From an uncultured Oscillospiraceae bacterium (GTDB taxonomy: Bacteria; Bacillota; Clostridia; Oscillospirales; Oscillospiraceae), in assembly GCA_944387015.1 (NCBI GenBank), contig CALXDH010000001.1, positions 124,001 through 188,000 of the forward strand: a DNA stretch of 64,000 nucleotides. The letters are read 5' to 3'. Under the pieces are notes generated by a model. It was not told the origin of the DNA. It was given only the letters and a program-made list of their open reading frames with translations, and did no database searches. Shown in pieces: positions 31,560 to 41,125 of this stretch (position 1 is its first letter; every line of letters starts with the position of its first letter). The position numbers were made by a program, and so were the translations under genes.

Positions 31560-32027
31560 TCAAGGGTCCTGCCGCTCGTCCTTGGGCGGCTGCATGGGGA
31601 TGCCCATGATGGCGTAGCGGAAGCCGCTGTTGATGTCGGCATAGGCGGCGGTCTGGTAGGGGTCCTTGGGCCAGCGGGCGGCCCAGCGGTCCCGCAGGAT
31701 CTGGGCAAACTCCGGGCACAGCGGCTCCTCCAGCCCCAGCAGCAGCGGCGTGAGAAAGCTCACCACCATCTGCTTTTCATTGACCCGCACGGAGCTGCGG
31801 TTCCAGAACCGCTGCCGGCGCCAGCCCTGCTCCAACCCCTCCAGAAAATGATCCGCCAGAGCGGTCAGTGCCGTCTCCTCCCCCGCCGTCTCCCGGACCG
31901 CGGCGGTCCAGACCGGGGCGAATCGCTCCGCGTACTCCCGGAACGCCAGCGGATATTCCTTCCGGGTAAACCGGCTCAAATAGGCCGGTGCCTCCTGTAC
32001 GGCGGCACACAGGATCTGCACGTCCAT
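31560..32027 (-). CDS. Conserved hypothetical protein, 155 aa
   Basis: No recognised family. Mostly helical and rich in aromatic residues (REYAERFAPVWTAAVRETA, GWRRQRFWNRSSVRVNEKQM, LRDRWAARWPKDPYQTAAYA). No signal peptide. Its ATG overlaps the stop of the upstream membrane-protein gene by 1 nt (TGATG). It ends about 31 bp before the promoter of the DUF177 unit, without a clear terminator. Confidence 0.6.
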   Translation of the reverse strand: MDVQILCAAVQEAPAYLSRFTRKEYPLAFREYAERFAPVWTAAVRETAGEETALTALADHFLEGLEQGWRRQRFWNRSSVRVNEKQMVVSFLTPLLLGLEEPLCPEFAQILRDRWAARWPKDPYQTAAYADINSGFRYAIMGIPMQPPKDERQDP

Positions 32028-32356
32028 CAGCGCTCCTCCTCTTCGTCTTCGAAAGCCTCGGGCGCCTCATCCACTTCTCCGTCTGCCTCCTCGGCTTCCG
32101 GATCGTCCGCCTCCTCCAGGCGCCGGCGCCGGCGTTCTTCCTTGGCCCGGCGGTCATTGCGCCACTCCCGCCAGATCATGCCGATGCCGCAGACGATGAA
32201 CACCACCGCACCCACAATGCTCACACCCACCATCTCCGTGGTGCCGTCGTAGACCCGCATCAGCATGCTCACGGCAAGGTAGAGCAGGTAGCAGCCTCCC
32301 ATTACCCAGATCCAGTTTGCCCCGGCAGGCGGCTTTCTATCATGTTCCTGGTTCAT
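32027..32356 (-). CDS. Small membrane protein with acidic tail, 109 aa
   Basis: Two hydrophobic segments (about 14-35, NWIWVMGGCYLLYLAVSM, and 42-62, VGVSIVGAVVFIVCGIGMIW) are followed by a basic stretch (RNDRRAKEERRRRR) and an acidic tail ending FEDEEEER. Probably cytoplasmic tail. Divergent from the pseudouridine synthase gene. No family recognised. Confidence 0.6.
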   Translation of the reverse strand: MNQEHDRKPPAGANWIWVMGGCYLLYLAVSMLMRVYDGTTEMVGVSIVGAVVFIVCGIGMIWREWRNDRRAKEERRRRRLEEADDPEAEEADGEVDEAPEAFEDEEEER

Positions 32357-32393
32357 ATCCGAGCCTCCGCTCCTGAAAAATTCCTCCCGCGGC

Positions 32394-32422
32394 TTTACAT
32401 TCCCCCCGCGAACAGGTATGAT
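32394..32422 (+). promoter_or_regulatory. Promoter of the pseudouridine synthase gene
   Basis: -35 TTTACA (32394-32399), 17-bp spacer, -10 TATGAT (32417-32422), 35 bp before the start codon. Confidence 0.7.
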
Positions 32423-32457
32423 AAGGGCACTTCCATCACACCATACGGAGGATCGCC

Positions 32458-33423
32458 ATGCGGGAATTTACCATTGGAAAAAATGACGCCGGACAGCGGC
32501 TGGACCGCTTTGTCGCCAAAAATCTGCCGCTGTTGCCCCCTGCCCTGCTGCAGAAGTATATCCGCCTCAAGCGCATCAAGGTCAACGGCAAGGGTTCCAA
32601 GCGGGACGTTCGGCTCAACGCCGGCGATATTCTTCAATTATATATCAACGACGAGTTCTTTGACAAGCCCTCGGAAGAAAACATGTTCCTGACGGTGTTC
32701 CAGCCCAAGCTGAACATCGTCTATGAGGACGAGAACCTGCTGCTGGTGGATAAACGGCCCGGCATGGTGGTCCACGCCGATGAGACGGAAAAGGTGAACA
32801 CCCTCATCAATCACATCCAGGCCTACCTCTATCAGAAACGGGAGTGGAACCCCCGGTGGGAAAATGCCTTCGCCCCGGCCCTTTGCAACCGCATCGACCG
32901 CAACACCGGCGGCATCGTCATCGCCGCCAAAAACGCCGAGACGCTGCGGATCCTCAACGAGAAGATCCGGGACCACGAGATCGAAAAATCCTACCTCTGC
33001 ATCACCGTGGGCCGGCCCAATCCCCCCCAAGGCCGGATCGAAGGCTTTCTTTTAAAGGATGAGGCCAAAAAGCAGGTCTCCTTCTACCGCCGCCCGGTCC
33101 CTGGGGGCAAGACCGCTGTGACGCTCTATGAGACCCTGGAGACCCGTGGTCCCCTTTCCCTGGTGGAGTGCCGCCTGCTGACGGGCCGGACCCATCAGAT
33201 CCGGGTATCCATGGCTCAGATCGGCTGTCCGCTGCTGGGAGACGGCAAGTACGGCAACGGCTCCGTCAACCGTTCCTACCACGAGACCCGCCAGGCGCTT
33301 TATTCCTACAAGCTGGCCTTCACCTTCCCCACCGACGCCGGGATCCTCAGCTATCTCCGGGGCCGGGAATTCACCGTGTCCGAGGTGCCCTTCCGGGAAA
33401 AATATTTTTCCAAACATTTATAA
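32458..33423 (+). CDS. RluA/RluD-family 23S rRNA pseudouridine synthase
   Basis: 321 aa. N-terminal S4-like domain (REFTIGKNDAGQRLDRFVAK ... IRLKRIKVNGKGSKRDV), catalytic core with IVYEDENLLLVDKRPGMVVH and NRIDRNTGGIVIAAK (catalytic Asp in the RIDRNT motif, canonical RLD), and TGRTHQIRVSMAQIGCPLLG. Isomerises specific uridines in rRNA; RluC- or RluD-type target sites cannot be told apart here. ATG follows CGGAGGATC. Confidence 0.92.
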   Translation: MREFTIGKNDAGQRLDRFVAKNLPLLPPALLQKYIRLKRIKVNGKGSKRDVRLNAGDILQLYINDEFFDKPSEENMFLTVFQPKLNIVYEDENLLLVDKRPGMVVHADETEKVNTLINHIQAYLYQKREWNPRWENAFAPALCNRIDRNTGGIVIAAKNAETLRILNEKIRDHEIEKSYLCITVGRPNPPQGRIEGFLLKDEAKKQVSFYRRPVPGGKTAVTLYETLETRGPLSLVECRLLTGRTHQIRVSMAQIGCPLLGDGKYGNGSVNRSYHETRQALYSYKLAFTFPTDAGILSYLRGREFTVSEVPFREKYFSKHL

Positions 33424-33442
33424 AGTATTTTACCTTGATTGC

Positions 33443-33471
33443 TTGACTTTTTCCAACGGTTCCGATATAGT
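33443..33471 (+). promoter_or_regulatory. potABCD promoter
   Basis: -35 TTGACT (33443-33448), 17-bp spacer, -10 TATAGT (33466-33471). The remaining leader of about 90 nt to potA has no obvious riboswitch; a short inverted pair (GTTCGTTTTCGAA) lies near 33529. Confidence 0.7.
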
Positions 33472-33568
33472 TCATAATTGCTGAATTTCGACGAGAAAGG
33501 TTCCCCCTCAACAGAGAAAAGAGGCGTTCGTTTTCGAAAAAATATTATGACGAAATGGGGGAGGATAC

Positions 33569-34726
33569 ATGGCCAAGGAGTTGATTCGCCTGCAGGATCT
33601 CTGCATGGCGTTTGACGACGAGCCCGTACTCGACAATCTGAATCTTTATATCAATGACAAAGAATTCCTCACACTGCTTGGACCCAGTGGGTGCGGTAAA
33701 ACCACCACACTGCGGATCATCGGCGGCTTCACGACACCTACGTCTGGAGACGTCCTGTTCGACGGTGTGAGGATTAATGACGTTCCGCCCTATAAACGCC
33801 AGATCAACACGGTGTTCCAAAAATACGCCCTGTTCCCGCATCTGAACGTATTTGAAAACGTGGCTTTCGGCCTGCGGCTCAAGAAGGTGCCCGACGCCGA
33901 GATCAAGGAACGTGTTATGGAAATGCTGGAGGTAGTGAGCCTCAAGGGCTTTGAAAACCGCAAGCCCGACGCTCTCTCCGGCGGCCAGCAGCAGCGGGTG
34001 GCCATCGCCCGGGCCCTGGTGAACCGGCCCAAGGTGCTGCTTCTGGATGAGCCCCTGGGCGCATTGGACCTGAAGCTGCGCAAGGACATGCAGATGGAGC
34101 TCAAGCGCATCCAGCAGCAGGTGGGCATCACCTTTATTTATGTCACCCACGATCAGGAAGAAGCCCTCACCATGTCCGACACCATCGTGGTCATGGACAA
34201 GGGCTCCATCCAGCAGATCGGCACTCCTGAGGACATCTACAACGAGCCGAAAAACGCCTTTGTGGCGGACTTCATCGGCGAGTCCAACATCATCGACGGC
34301 ATCATGGTCCGGGACAAGGTGGTGAAGATGTACGGCCGGGAGTTCCCCTGCCTGGACGGCGGCTTTGCCGAAAACGAGCCTGTGGACGTGGTCATCCGCC
34401 CCGAGGACATCGACATCGTCCCCGTGGAGCAGGGCCAGCTGGTGGGCACCGTTACCGGCGTCACCTTCAAAGGCATGCAGTACGACATCATCGTGGACTT
34501 CCGGGGCTTCAAGTGGCTCATCCAGACCACAGACCACTCCCCCGTGGGCGCCCGCATCGGCGTGAAGATCGACCCCGATGGATTCCACATCATGAAAAAG
34601 AGCCAGTATTCCGGCATGTTCGGCGATTACAGTTCCTATTCTGAAGAGTATGACGAGCTTTCCGACGTGGAAGCCCTGGACGAGGAAGAGGCCCAGGAGG
34701 ACCGGGAGGAAGGCTATGAGGAGTAA
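33569..34726 (+). CDS. potA: Spermidine/putrescine ABC transporter ATP-binding protein
   Basis: 385 aa. Walker [10 protein letters not shown] (about 38-46), Q-loop [12 protein letters not shown], signature [16 protein letters not shown], Walker [17 protein letters not shown]-loop THDQEE, and a C-terminal TOBE-like regulatory domain. The C-terminus has an extra Asp/Glu-rich tail ([18 protein letters not shown]). Energises uptake at the membrane. Overlaps potB by 11 nt. Confidence 0.96.
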   Translation: MAKELIRLQDLCMAFDDEPVLDNLNLYINDKEFLTLLGPSGCGKTTTLRIIGGFTTPTSGDVLFDGVRINDVPPYKRQINTVFQKYALFPHLNVFENVAFGLRLKKVPDAEIKERVMEMLEVVSLKGFENRKPDALSGGQQQRVAIARALVNRPKVLLLDEPLGALDLKLRKDMQMELKRIQQQVGITFIYVTHDQEEALTMSDTIVVMDKGSIQQIGTPEDIYNEPKNAFVADFIGESNIIDGIMVRDKVVKMYGREFPCLDGGFAENEPVDVVIRPEDIDIVPVEQGQLVGTVTGVTFKGMQYDIIVDFRGFKWLIQTTDHSPVGARIGVKIDPDGFHIMKKSQYSGMFGDYSSYSEEYDELSDVEALDEEEAQEDREEGYEE

Positions 34727-35528
34727 GGGCATCGCCATTCCCTACGTCGTGTGGATGGCCATTTTTGTGGTGGTGCCGCTGATCCTGGTGGTGGTCTACG
34801 CCTTCACCAACCGCAGCGGCGGCTTCACGCTGGAGAACTTTGCCTCCATGTCCCAATACGCCTCGGTGTTCGGCCGGTCCTTCCTGCTGGCCTTTGTGGC
34901 CACCGTGGTGTGCATCCTTCTGGGCTATCCCATGGCCTACTTCCTGGCCCGGGAACGGGGCCGTCTGCGGCAGATGGCCACCATGCTCATCATGCTGCCC
35001 ATGTGGATGAACTTCTTGCTGCGCACCTACTCCTGGGTGTTCCTGCTGGAGCGCAACGGCTTTTTCAATACGCTGCTGGAGACCATCGGTCTTCCCAAGC
35101 TGGACATCATCGACACCCAGGGCGCCGTGGTGCTGGGCATGGTATATAACTTCCTGCCCTTCATGGTGCTGCCCATCTTCTCCGTCATCGAGAAGATGGA
35201 TCATCGCCTCATTGAGGCTGCCCAGGACCTGGGGGCCAACTCTGCCGAGGTGTTCCGCCGGGTGATCTTTCCCCTGTCCCTCCCCGGCGTGCTCTCTGGT
35301 GTCACCATGGTGTTCATCCCGTCGGTGTCTACCTTCGTCATCTCCCGCCTGTTGGGCGGCGGCAAAAGCCTCCTTTTGGGCGACCTTATTGAGATGCAGT
35401 TCCTTGGCTCCGCTTACAACCCCCATCTGGGCTCTGCCATCTCCCTGGTGATGATGGTCATCGTCCTGGTGAGCATGGGGATCATGAACCGCTTCGGCGA
35501 GGGTGAAGGGGAGGCGGTGGTCCTGTGA
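34716..35528 (+). CDS. potB: Spermidine/putrescine ABC transporter permease
   Basis: 270 aa, six predicted membrane segments starting [20 protein letters not shown]. The EAA loop [20 protein letters not shown] contacts PotA. ATG at 34716 follows GGGAGGA and lies inside the last codons of potA. Pairs with PotC. Confidence 0.95.
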   Translation: MRSKGIAIPYVVWMAIFVVVPLILVVVYAFTNRSGGFTLENFASMSQYASVFGRSFLLAFVATVVCILLGYPMAYFLARERGRLRQMATMLIMLPMWMNFLLRTYSWVFLLERNGFFNTLLETIGLPKLDIIDTQGAVVLGMVYNFLPFMVLPIFSVIEKMDHRLIEAAQDLGANSAEVFRRVIFPLSLPGVLSGVTMVFIPSVSTFVISRLLGGGKSLLLGDLIEMQFLGSAYNPHLGSAISLVMMVIVLVSMGIMNRFGEGEGEAVVL

Positions 35529-36415
35529 AAAAGAACGGTTTTGTTTCCAGACTTTTTCTGGTCATCATGTTCCTCTTCCTCTACGCTCCCATCTTCGTAC
35601 TGATCGTCTTTTCCTTCAATGATTCCAAGTCCAACGCGGTATGGGGCGGCTTCACTCTGGACTGGTACCTGGAACTGTTCCAGAACAGGACGGTGCTGGA
35701 CGCCCTCCAGACCACGCTGCTGGTGTCCATTCTGGCCACCGTCATCGCCACCATCGCCGGCACCGCCGCGGCCCTGGGCTTTTCCTCCATGCGCCGCCGG
35801 GCCCGCACCGCATGCCTGACGGTCAACAACATCCCCCTGACCAACGCGGACATCATCACCGGCGTTTCCATGATGCTGCTCTTTGTCTTTGCCGGTCAGG
35901 TGCTGGCGGACCTCTCCGCCTGGCTCAACGAGCTTTCCGTGGTGGAGAGCGCCAATTTGTGGTTCGATTTTGAGTTCAAGCTGGGCTTTGTGACCTTGCT
36001 CATCGCCCATATCACCTTTGACATTCCCTACGTGATCCTCTCTGTGCTGCCCAAGATCCGTCAGTTGGATCCCAACCTGGCGGAGGCGGCCCTGGATTTG
36101 GGAGCCACCCCCATGACGGCGTTCCGCAAGGTGGTGCTGCCGGAGCTGATGCCCGGAATCATCAACGGCGCCCTCATCGCCTTCACCATGTCCATCGACG
36201 ACTTCGTCATCAGTTACTTCACCGCCGGCAGCCAGGTCTCCACGCTCTCCATGGTGGTCTACTCCATGGTCCGCCGCCGGGTGAGCCCGGAGATCAATGC
36301 CCTCTCCACGCTGATGTTCGTGGCGGTGCTGGCATTGCTCATCATCATCAACCTGCGCCAGGCCCGGCAGGAAGCCGCCCGGGCCCGAGACCGCCGCATT
36401 GCCGGCCGGTCCTGA
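35525..36415 (+). CDS. potC: Spermidine/putrescine ABC transporter permease
   Basis: 296 aa, six predicted membrane segments (first: LFLVIMFLFLYAPIFVLIVF). EAA loop EAALDLGATPMTAFRKVVLP, and the SIDDFVISYFTAG stretch typical of PotC. GTG start overlaps the potB stop (GTGA). Arg-rich C-terminus. Confidence 0.95.
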   Translation: MKKNGFVSRLFLVIMFLFLYAPIFVLIVFSFNDSKSNAVWGGFTLDWYLELFQNRTVLDALQTTLLVSILATVIATIAGTAAALGFSSMRRRARTACLTVNNIPLTNADIITGVSMMLLFVFAGQVLADLSAWLNELSVVESANLWFDFEFKLGFVTLLIAHITFDIPYVILSVLPKIRQLDPNLAEAALDLGATPMTAFRKVVLPELMPGIINGALIAFTMSIDDFVISYFTAGSQVSTLSMVVYSMVRRRVSPEINALSTLMFVAVLALLIIINLRQARQEAARARDRRIAGRS

Positions 36416-36517
36416 TTTCCGGTTGCCCGGTCCCCCGCGGGGCCTGGTGATACAAGCGGCGTCCGGACTCCCCCGGCGCCGCCAGTTTCAAAAACCGAAA
36501 GGAGACAAAGAAAGAAA

Positions 36518-37609
36518 TTGAAAAAGACTCTGGCACTCATCATGAGCCTGACCATCATGGCCGGGCTGCTGTCCGGATGCGTCAGCACCCGGGAAAGCGA
36601 TTCCACGGACACCGACGGCTCCGGCGCGGAAGCCACCGGCGGTGTGGTCAACGTGTACAACTGGGGCGAGTACATCGACGAGTCCGTACTCACAGACTTT
36701 GAGGAAGCCACCGGCATCAAGGTCAACTACCAGATGTATGACAGCAACGAGACCATGTACTCCAAGGTTGCCGCAGGCGGCGCGGAGTATGACGTGGTGA
36801 TCCCCTCCGACTATATGATCGCCCGTATGATCGAGGAGGACATGCTGGAGCCCCTGAACTTCGATAACATCCCCAACTTCGCCGACATTGACCCCAACCT
36901 CCTGAACCCTGCCTACGACCCGGAGAACCTGTACTCCGTGCCTTACATGTGGGGCCTTCTGGGCGTCATCTACAACAAGACCATGGTGGATGAGGCGGAT
37001 CTGGGCAGCTGGGATCTGATGTGGAACGAGAAGTATGCCGACGACATCCTGATGTTCGACAACTCCCGTGACGCCATCGGCATTGGCCTGAAGATGCTGG
37101 GCTACTCTTACAACACCACCGACGAGAACCAGATCAAGGAGGCTGTGGACCTGCTGGTCGAGCAGAAGCCCCTGGTTCAGGCCTACGTCATGGACGAGGT
37201 GTTCGGCAAGATGGAAGGCGGCAACGCCGCTGTGGGCACCTACTACTACGGCGACTATCTGACCATGGTGGAGAATAACCCCGACCTGGGCTTCTACATC
37301 CCCGAGGAAGGCACCAACACCTATGTGGACGCCATGTGCATCCTCAAGGGCGCCAAGAACAAGGAGAACGCCGAGGCCTTCATCAACTACATGTGCTCCA
37401 CGGAAGCCGGCCTCAAGAACTGCGAGGAGATCTGGTATTCCACGCCCCTCATGAGCGTCCGGGAGGAGCTGGACCCTGAAGTGGCCAACGATCCCTACGC
37501 CTATCCCGATGAGGAGATCATGGCCAAGTGCGAGAGCTACGCCGGTCTCCCCCAGAACATTCTGGACCTGTACGACAGTGAGTGGACCCGGCTCAAGTCC
37601 GCCACCTGA
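36518..37609 (+). CDS. potD: Spermidine/putrescine-binding lipoprotein
   Basis: 363 aa. Signal peptide KKTLALIMSLTIMAGLLSGC with lipobox LLSGC. PotD pattern: VNVYNWGEYIDESVLTDFEE, VIPSDYMIARMIEEDMLEPL, PYMWGLLGVIYNK, YYGDYLTMVENN. TTG start at 36518, 13 nt after AAAGGAG, a long spacing that may temper its translation. Presents polyamine to PotBC at the outer membrane face. Followed by a terminator. Confidence 0.95.
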   Translation: MKKTLALIMSLTIMAGLLSGCVSTRESDSTDTDGSGAEATGGVVNVYNWGEYIDESVLTDFEEATGIKVNYQMYDSNETMYSKVAAGGAEYDVVIPSDYMIARMIEEDMLEPLNFDNIPNFADIDPNLLNPAYDPENLYSVPYMWGLLGVIYNKTMVDEADLGSWDLMWNEKYADDILMFDNSRDAIGIGLKMLGYSYNTTDENQIKEAVDLLVEQKPLVQAYVMDEVFGKMEGGNAAVGTYYYGDYLTMVENNPDLGFYIPEEGTNTYVDAMCILKGAKNKENAEAFINYMCSTEAGLKNCEEIWYSTPLMSVREELDPEVANDPYAYPDEEIMAKCESYAGLPQNILDLYDSEWTRLKSAT

Positions 37610-37632
37610 TTTTCCCAAACCCTGATGCAGGA

Positions 37633-37670
37633 GGGGTCCGCCGGGAGCCCGGCGGACCCCTTCCCTTTTT
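37633..37670 (+). terminator. potABCD terminator
   Basis: Stem GGGGTCCGCCGGG / CCCGGCGGACCCC with a 2-nt loop as drawn, then TTCCCTTTTT. It ends 16 bp before the next start. Confidence 0.9.
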
Positions 37671-37686
37671 AGAAGGAGGTTATTTT

Positions 37687-38082
37687 ATGATCGTCATTGG
37701 AACCAAGTGCCAGCTGGCCCAAACCGTCACCCCCGAGCTGACCGCCGCCCATGTGGGCTCCGGCGCCCTGCCGGTGTTCGGCACGCCTTACATGTCCGCC
37801 CTGATGGAAAATGCGGCCCAGACCTGCCTGCAGGCTTTTCTGGAGGAGGGCCTTGGCAGTGTGGGAACCCACATCGACATCACCCATGACGCCCCCACCC
37901 CTGTGGGCATGAAGGTCTGGGCGGAGGCAGAGATCACCGCTGTGTCTGAAAACGGCAAGATGGTGGACTTCGCCGTCAAGGCCTGGGACGAAAAGGGTCC
38001 CATCGGCGCCGGCACCCACACCCGTGCCATCATCAAAAACGAGAAGTTCCTCGCCAAGTGCAACGCCAAGCTGGAAGGCTGA
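37687..38082 (+). CDS. FlK-like hot-dog-fold thioesterase
   Basis: 131 aa from the ATG after GAAGGAGG. TVTPELTAAHVGSGALPVFG, TPYMSALMENAAQTC and VGTHIDITHDAPTPVGMKVW fit the small acyl-CoA thioesterase family related to fluoroacetyl-CoA thioesterase FlK; the H in VGTHID and E in MEN are likely catalytic. Substrate unknown. Own terminator downstream. Confidence 0.8.
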   Translation: MIVIGTKCQLAQTVTPELTAAHVGSGALPVFGTPYMSALMENAAQTCLQAFLEEGLGSVGTHIDITHDAPTPVGMKVWAEAEITAVSENGKMVDFAVKAWDEKGPIGAGTHTRAIIKNEKFLAKCNAKLEG

Positions 38083-38092
38083 GTCCTTCCTC

Positions 38093-38130
38093 ACAGCGCC
38101 GCAGGCTGCTTGCCTGCGGCGCTGTTTCGT
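38093..38130 (+). terminator. Terminator after the thioesterase gene
   Basis: Stem ACAGCGCCGCAGGC / GCCTGCGGCGCTGT, loop TGCTT, followed by TTCGT. Confidence 0.85.
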
Positions 38131-38175
38131 ATAGAAACCAGCTTTTGGGCTGCCGTTTTTTGGTTTCTCCGCCAG

Positions 38176-38205
38176 TTGACGGCATCTTTTTTTCAATGCT
38201 ATAAT
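38176..38205 (+). promoter_or_regulatory. Promoter of the AGCS transporter-mmuM operon
   Basis: -35 TTGACG (38176-38181), 18-bp spacer, -10 TATAAT (38200-38205). The 54-nt leader is too short for a SAM or glycine riboswitch. Confidence 0.75.
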
Positions 38206-38259
38206 GTAGTGATTTAGCACGTAAAACTGCTAATTGGCTATTGTGTCAGGAGGAAAATT

Positions 38260-39696
38260 ATGTTACTGCAAATCATCACTGCGATCTCCGACTTTCTCTG
38301 GGGAACGCCCATGACCGTGGCCCTGGTGGGAACAGGGCTGTACCTGGGGATCCGCTTCGGATTCCGCTATAACTTCCGCAAGGTAAGATTCAACTTCCGC
38401 AACACCTTCGGCAAGATGTTCCGAAAGGGCGAAGGCGCCGGCACCGTCTCGGGCTTTGCCGCCGCCTGCACCGCCATGGCCAACACCATCGGCGTGGGCA
38501 ACATCGGCGGTGTGGCCACCGCCATCGTCTCCGGCGGCCCCGGTGCCGTGTTCTGGATGTGGGTCTCCGGCCTTCTGGGCATGTCCACCAAGGCCTGTGA
38601 GATCATCCTGGGTCAGCGCTACCGGGTCAAGTACAGCGAGTCCATGGACGAGTACATGTGCGACCGCTCCTTCGTGATGAAAAACGCCCTGGGCTGGAAG
38701 AAGGGCGCCGTGGTGCTCTCCATCGCCTGCTTCGTGCTGGGCCCTTGGACCTGCTGCGTGCAGACGGAGTCCGTCACCAGCTCCCTGCAGGAGGGCTTCG
38801 GCATCGATCCCCTGATCTCCGTCATCGTGCTGGGCGTCACCTGCTTTTTGACCATTGCCGGCGGCCTCAAGCGCATCTCCTCCATCATGGAGAAAGTGGT
38901 GCCCATCATGGCCCTCTTTTATGTGCTGGGCGGTCTGGGTATCCTGATCCTCAACTGGTCTGAAGTACCCGCTGCCTTCGGCCTCATCTTCAAGAGCGCC
39001 TTTACCCCCATGGCGGGCGTAGGCGGCTTCGCCGGCGCCACCGTCCGGGACGCCATCCGCTACGGCATCGCCCGGGGCCTGTACTCTAACGACGCCGGCA
39101 CCGGCTACGGCATCATCGCCCATGCCTCCGCCAAGACGGACCACCCCGTCCGCCAGGCCTCCTGGGGCTGGGGCGAGGTATTTCTGGACACCATCGTGGT
39201 CTGTTCCGTGACGGCCCTGTCCCTGATCATCACCAACGCCTACATCGACTACCCCGACGTGGACAGCGCCCAGCTGACCACCGTGGCCTTCAAGGTGGCC
39301 TACGGCAACTTCGGCGGCTGGTTTATGGCCATCGCCATTGCCATCTTCGCCTGGACCACCATCATCGGCATGTATTACAGCTGCGAGAAATCCGTCAACT
39401 ACGCCTTCGGCGACACCAAGGCCAACCGCCGGGCCACCTGGGTGTACATGGTCTACTACATGCTCCCCTGCGTCCTCTTCTACAACATCGAGGCGGACAC
39501 CCTGTGGGCCATGACGGACCTGCTCTCCGCCATCTATGTTATCATCACCCTGCTCTTCATCTACTCCAAGCAGCGGGAGATCTTCCGCCTGTTCCACGAC
39601 TTCTGGGACCGTTTCGTGCCGGCCCAGGAGCGGGGCGAGAACCCGGAGCCCGTGGTCTACGGCACGGTGGATGAAAAGGCGAAAGGAGAATTCTGA
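38260..39696 (+). CDS. AGCS-family sodium:amino acid symporter
   Basis: 478 aa, about ten to eleven membrane segments. AGCS landmarks: GTVSGFAAACTAMANTIGVG, NIGGVATAIVSGGPGAVFWM, then GLYSNDAGTGYGIIAHASAK and YYSCEKSVNYAFG. The family brings in alanine, glycine or other neutral amino acids with Na+. It overlaps the following homocysteine methyltransferase by 1 nt, which suggests a methyl-sulfur amino acid as possible substrate (inference). Confidence 0.93.
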   Translation: MLLQIITAISDFLWGTPMTVALVGTGLYLGIRFGFRYNFRKVRFNFRNTFGKMFRKGEGAGTVSGFAAACTAMANTIGVGNIGGVATAIVSGGPGAVFWMWVSGLLGMSTKACEIILGQRYRVKYSESMDEYMCDRSFVMKNALGWKKGAVVLSIACFVLGPWTCCVQTESVTSSLQEGFGIDPLISVIVLGVTCFLTIAGGLKRISSIMEKVVPIMALFYVLGGLGILILNWSEVPAAFGLIFKSAFTPMAGVGGFAGATVRDAIRYGIARGLYSNDAGTGYGIIAHASAKTDHPVRQASWGWGEVFLDTIVVCSVTALSLIITNAYIDYPDVDSAQLTTVAFKVAYGNFGGWFMAIAIAIFAWTTIIGMYYSCEKSVNYAFGDTKANRRATWVYMVYYMLPCVLFYNIEADTLWAMTDLLSAIYVIITLLFIYSKQREIFRLFHDFWDRFVPAQERGENPEPVVYGTVDEKAKGEF

Positions 39697-40652
39697 TGCG
39701 CATTTCCCTGAAGGAGACACTGGAAAAGACCAACATCATGGTCATCGACGGCTCCATGTCCACTGCCCTGGAGGCTCTGGGCTGTGACCTCAACGACTCT
39801 CTCTGGACCGCCAAGGTCCTGGCAGAGCAGCCGGATCTGATCCGCCAGGTGCACCTGGGGTATTTCCAGGCGGGGGCCGACTGCGGCATCACCGGCAGCT
39901 ACCAGGCCACCATCCCCGGCCTCACCGCCAGGGGCTACTCCCGGCAAGAGGCGGAGGACTGCATCGCCCGGTCCGTGGAGCTGTTCCGGGAGGCCCGGGA
40001 GAGCTGGTGGGCCCAGGAGGGCCGGGAGAGCGGACGGGCCATGCCGCTGTGCCTGGGGGCTGTCGGGCCCTATGGGGCGTACCTGGCCGACGGGTCCGAG
40101 TACCGGGGCAATTACGGCGTCAGTGATGACGTCCTCCGGGACTTCCACCGCCGCCGGATGGAGATCCTCTGGGAGGCCGGCTCCGACCTGCTGCTCCTGG
40201 AGACCCAGCCCTCCCTCCATGAGGCCCTCATCGAGGCGGACATCGCCGAGGAGCTGGGAGCCGACTACTGGATCAGCTTCTCCTGCCGGGACGGCAGCCA
40301 CATCCACGAGGGGGACCGGATCGCCGACTGCGCCGCCGCCCTCTCCCAGGGTCACCCCCACCTGCGGATGATCGGCGTCAACTGCACACCGCCCCAGTTT
40401 GTGGAGCACCTCATCGGAGAGCTGAAAGGTTCCACTTCCCTGCCTATCGCGGTCTACCCCAACAGCGGCGAGGAGTACGATCCCGCCACCAAGACCTGGC
40501 ACGGCAGCCGGGACGGCGTCACCTTCGGGGACTACGCCCACCGGTGGATGCGGGCGGGAGCCAAGGCCGTGGGCGGCTGCTGCCGCACGGTGGACTCCCA
40601 CATCCGGGAGGTAGCGAAAGCCCGGGAGATCTATCTGAAGCTGGGCCGCTGA
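39696..40652 (+). CDS. mmuM: Homocysteine S-methyltransferase
   Basis: 318 aa. IDGSMSTALEALGCDLND, FQAGADCGITGSYQAT, GVNCTPPQF and the zinc-binding GGCCRTVDSHI (two Cys, with the earlier NC) match the MmuM class that methylates homocysteine from S-methylmethionine or SAM to give methionine, without folate. Start ATG overlaps the transporter stop (TGATG). Last gene of its operon. Confidence 0.93.
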   Translation: MRISLKETLEKTNIMVIDGSMSTALEALGCDLNDSLWTAKVLAEQPDLIRQVHLGYFQAGADCGITGSYQATIPGLTARGYSRQEAEDCIARSVELFREARESWWAQEGRESGRAMPLCLGAVGPYGAYLADGSEYRGNYGVSDDVLRDFHRRRMEILWEAGSDLLLLETQPSLHEALIEADIAEELGADYWISFSCRDGSHIHEGDRIADCAAALSQGHPHLRMIGVNCTPPQFVEHLIGELKGSTSLPIAVYPNSGEEYDPATKTWHGSRDGVTFGDYAHRWMRAGAKAVGGCCRTVDSHIREVAKAREIYLKLGR

Positions 40653-40672
40653 GCCTGTGTGCAAACCGCAAA

Positions 40673-40707
40673 AGAGACGCACTCGTTGAGAGTGCGTCTC
40701 TTTTTTG
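40673..40707. terminator. Bidirectional terminator
   Basis: Stem AGAGACGCACTC / GAGTGCGTCTCT, loop GTTGA; six T on the + strand and TTTT on the - strand. Serves mmuM and the convergent gene ending at 40717. Confidence 0.9.
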
Positions 40708-40716
40708 TCCCATGTG

Positions 40717-41028
40717 TCAGGCCCAGCCGTAATATACGGCATAGCGGAAGGGCCCTATCTGACGAACCTCCCAGTTTTGCCCCGGCGTACCGGTCAATTC
40801 AAAGTAGGGCACAGATTCGCTGATGCAGTAGAGAGTGGACTTCGGCCCTGTATCGTCGTGGTATCCGACTTCCTCCGCCGTCTGAGCCCGGAGGCAGATT
40901 GCCTCCTTGGGATGGCCGGAGAGCGCCACCCCCAGCCGCAGCGCGCCCATGGGCGTCATAAACAGATAGACCGCCATCAGCACAGCGGTGCCAAACAGGC
41001 CCCATTTCAGCACTTTTTTCCGTCTCAT
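40717..41028 (-). CDS. Membrane-anchored hypothetical protein, 103 aa
   Basis: Basic start (RRKKVLKWG) and one membrane segment (about 9-31, LFGTAVLMAVYLFMTPMGAL), then an extracellular-looking domain (YHDDTGPKSTLYCISESVPY, WEVRQIGPFRYAVYYGWA) with two Cys. No family recognised. Downstream of polC on the same strand but separated by the polC terminator. Confidence 0.55.
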   Translation of the reverse strand: MRRKKVLKWGLFGTAVLMAVYLFMTPMGALRLGVALSGHPKEAICLRAQTAEEVGYHDDTGPKSTLYCISESVPYFELTGTPGQNWEVRQIGPFRYAVYYGWA

Positions 41029-41093
41029 TCCCAGCCCTCCTTTTTTGTCATGCTATCAAATCCAAAAGGAGAAAACATCACAAAACGGCAACC

Positions 41094-41124
41094 AAAATGT
41101 CCGGGCTTTCCGCCCGGACATTTT
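41094..41124 (-). terminator. polC terminator
   Basis: Stem AATGTCCGGGC / GCCCGGACATT with a 5-nt loop, T-run TTTT on the - strand, directly after the polC stop. Confidence 0.8.
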
Positions 41125-41125
41125 T

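Noticed and set aside
38206..38259. Riboswitch upstream of the symporter-mmuM operon
   Set aside because: The leader after the promoter is only about 54 nt and shows no SAM, glycine or T-box elements.
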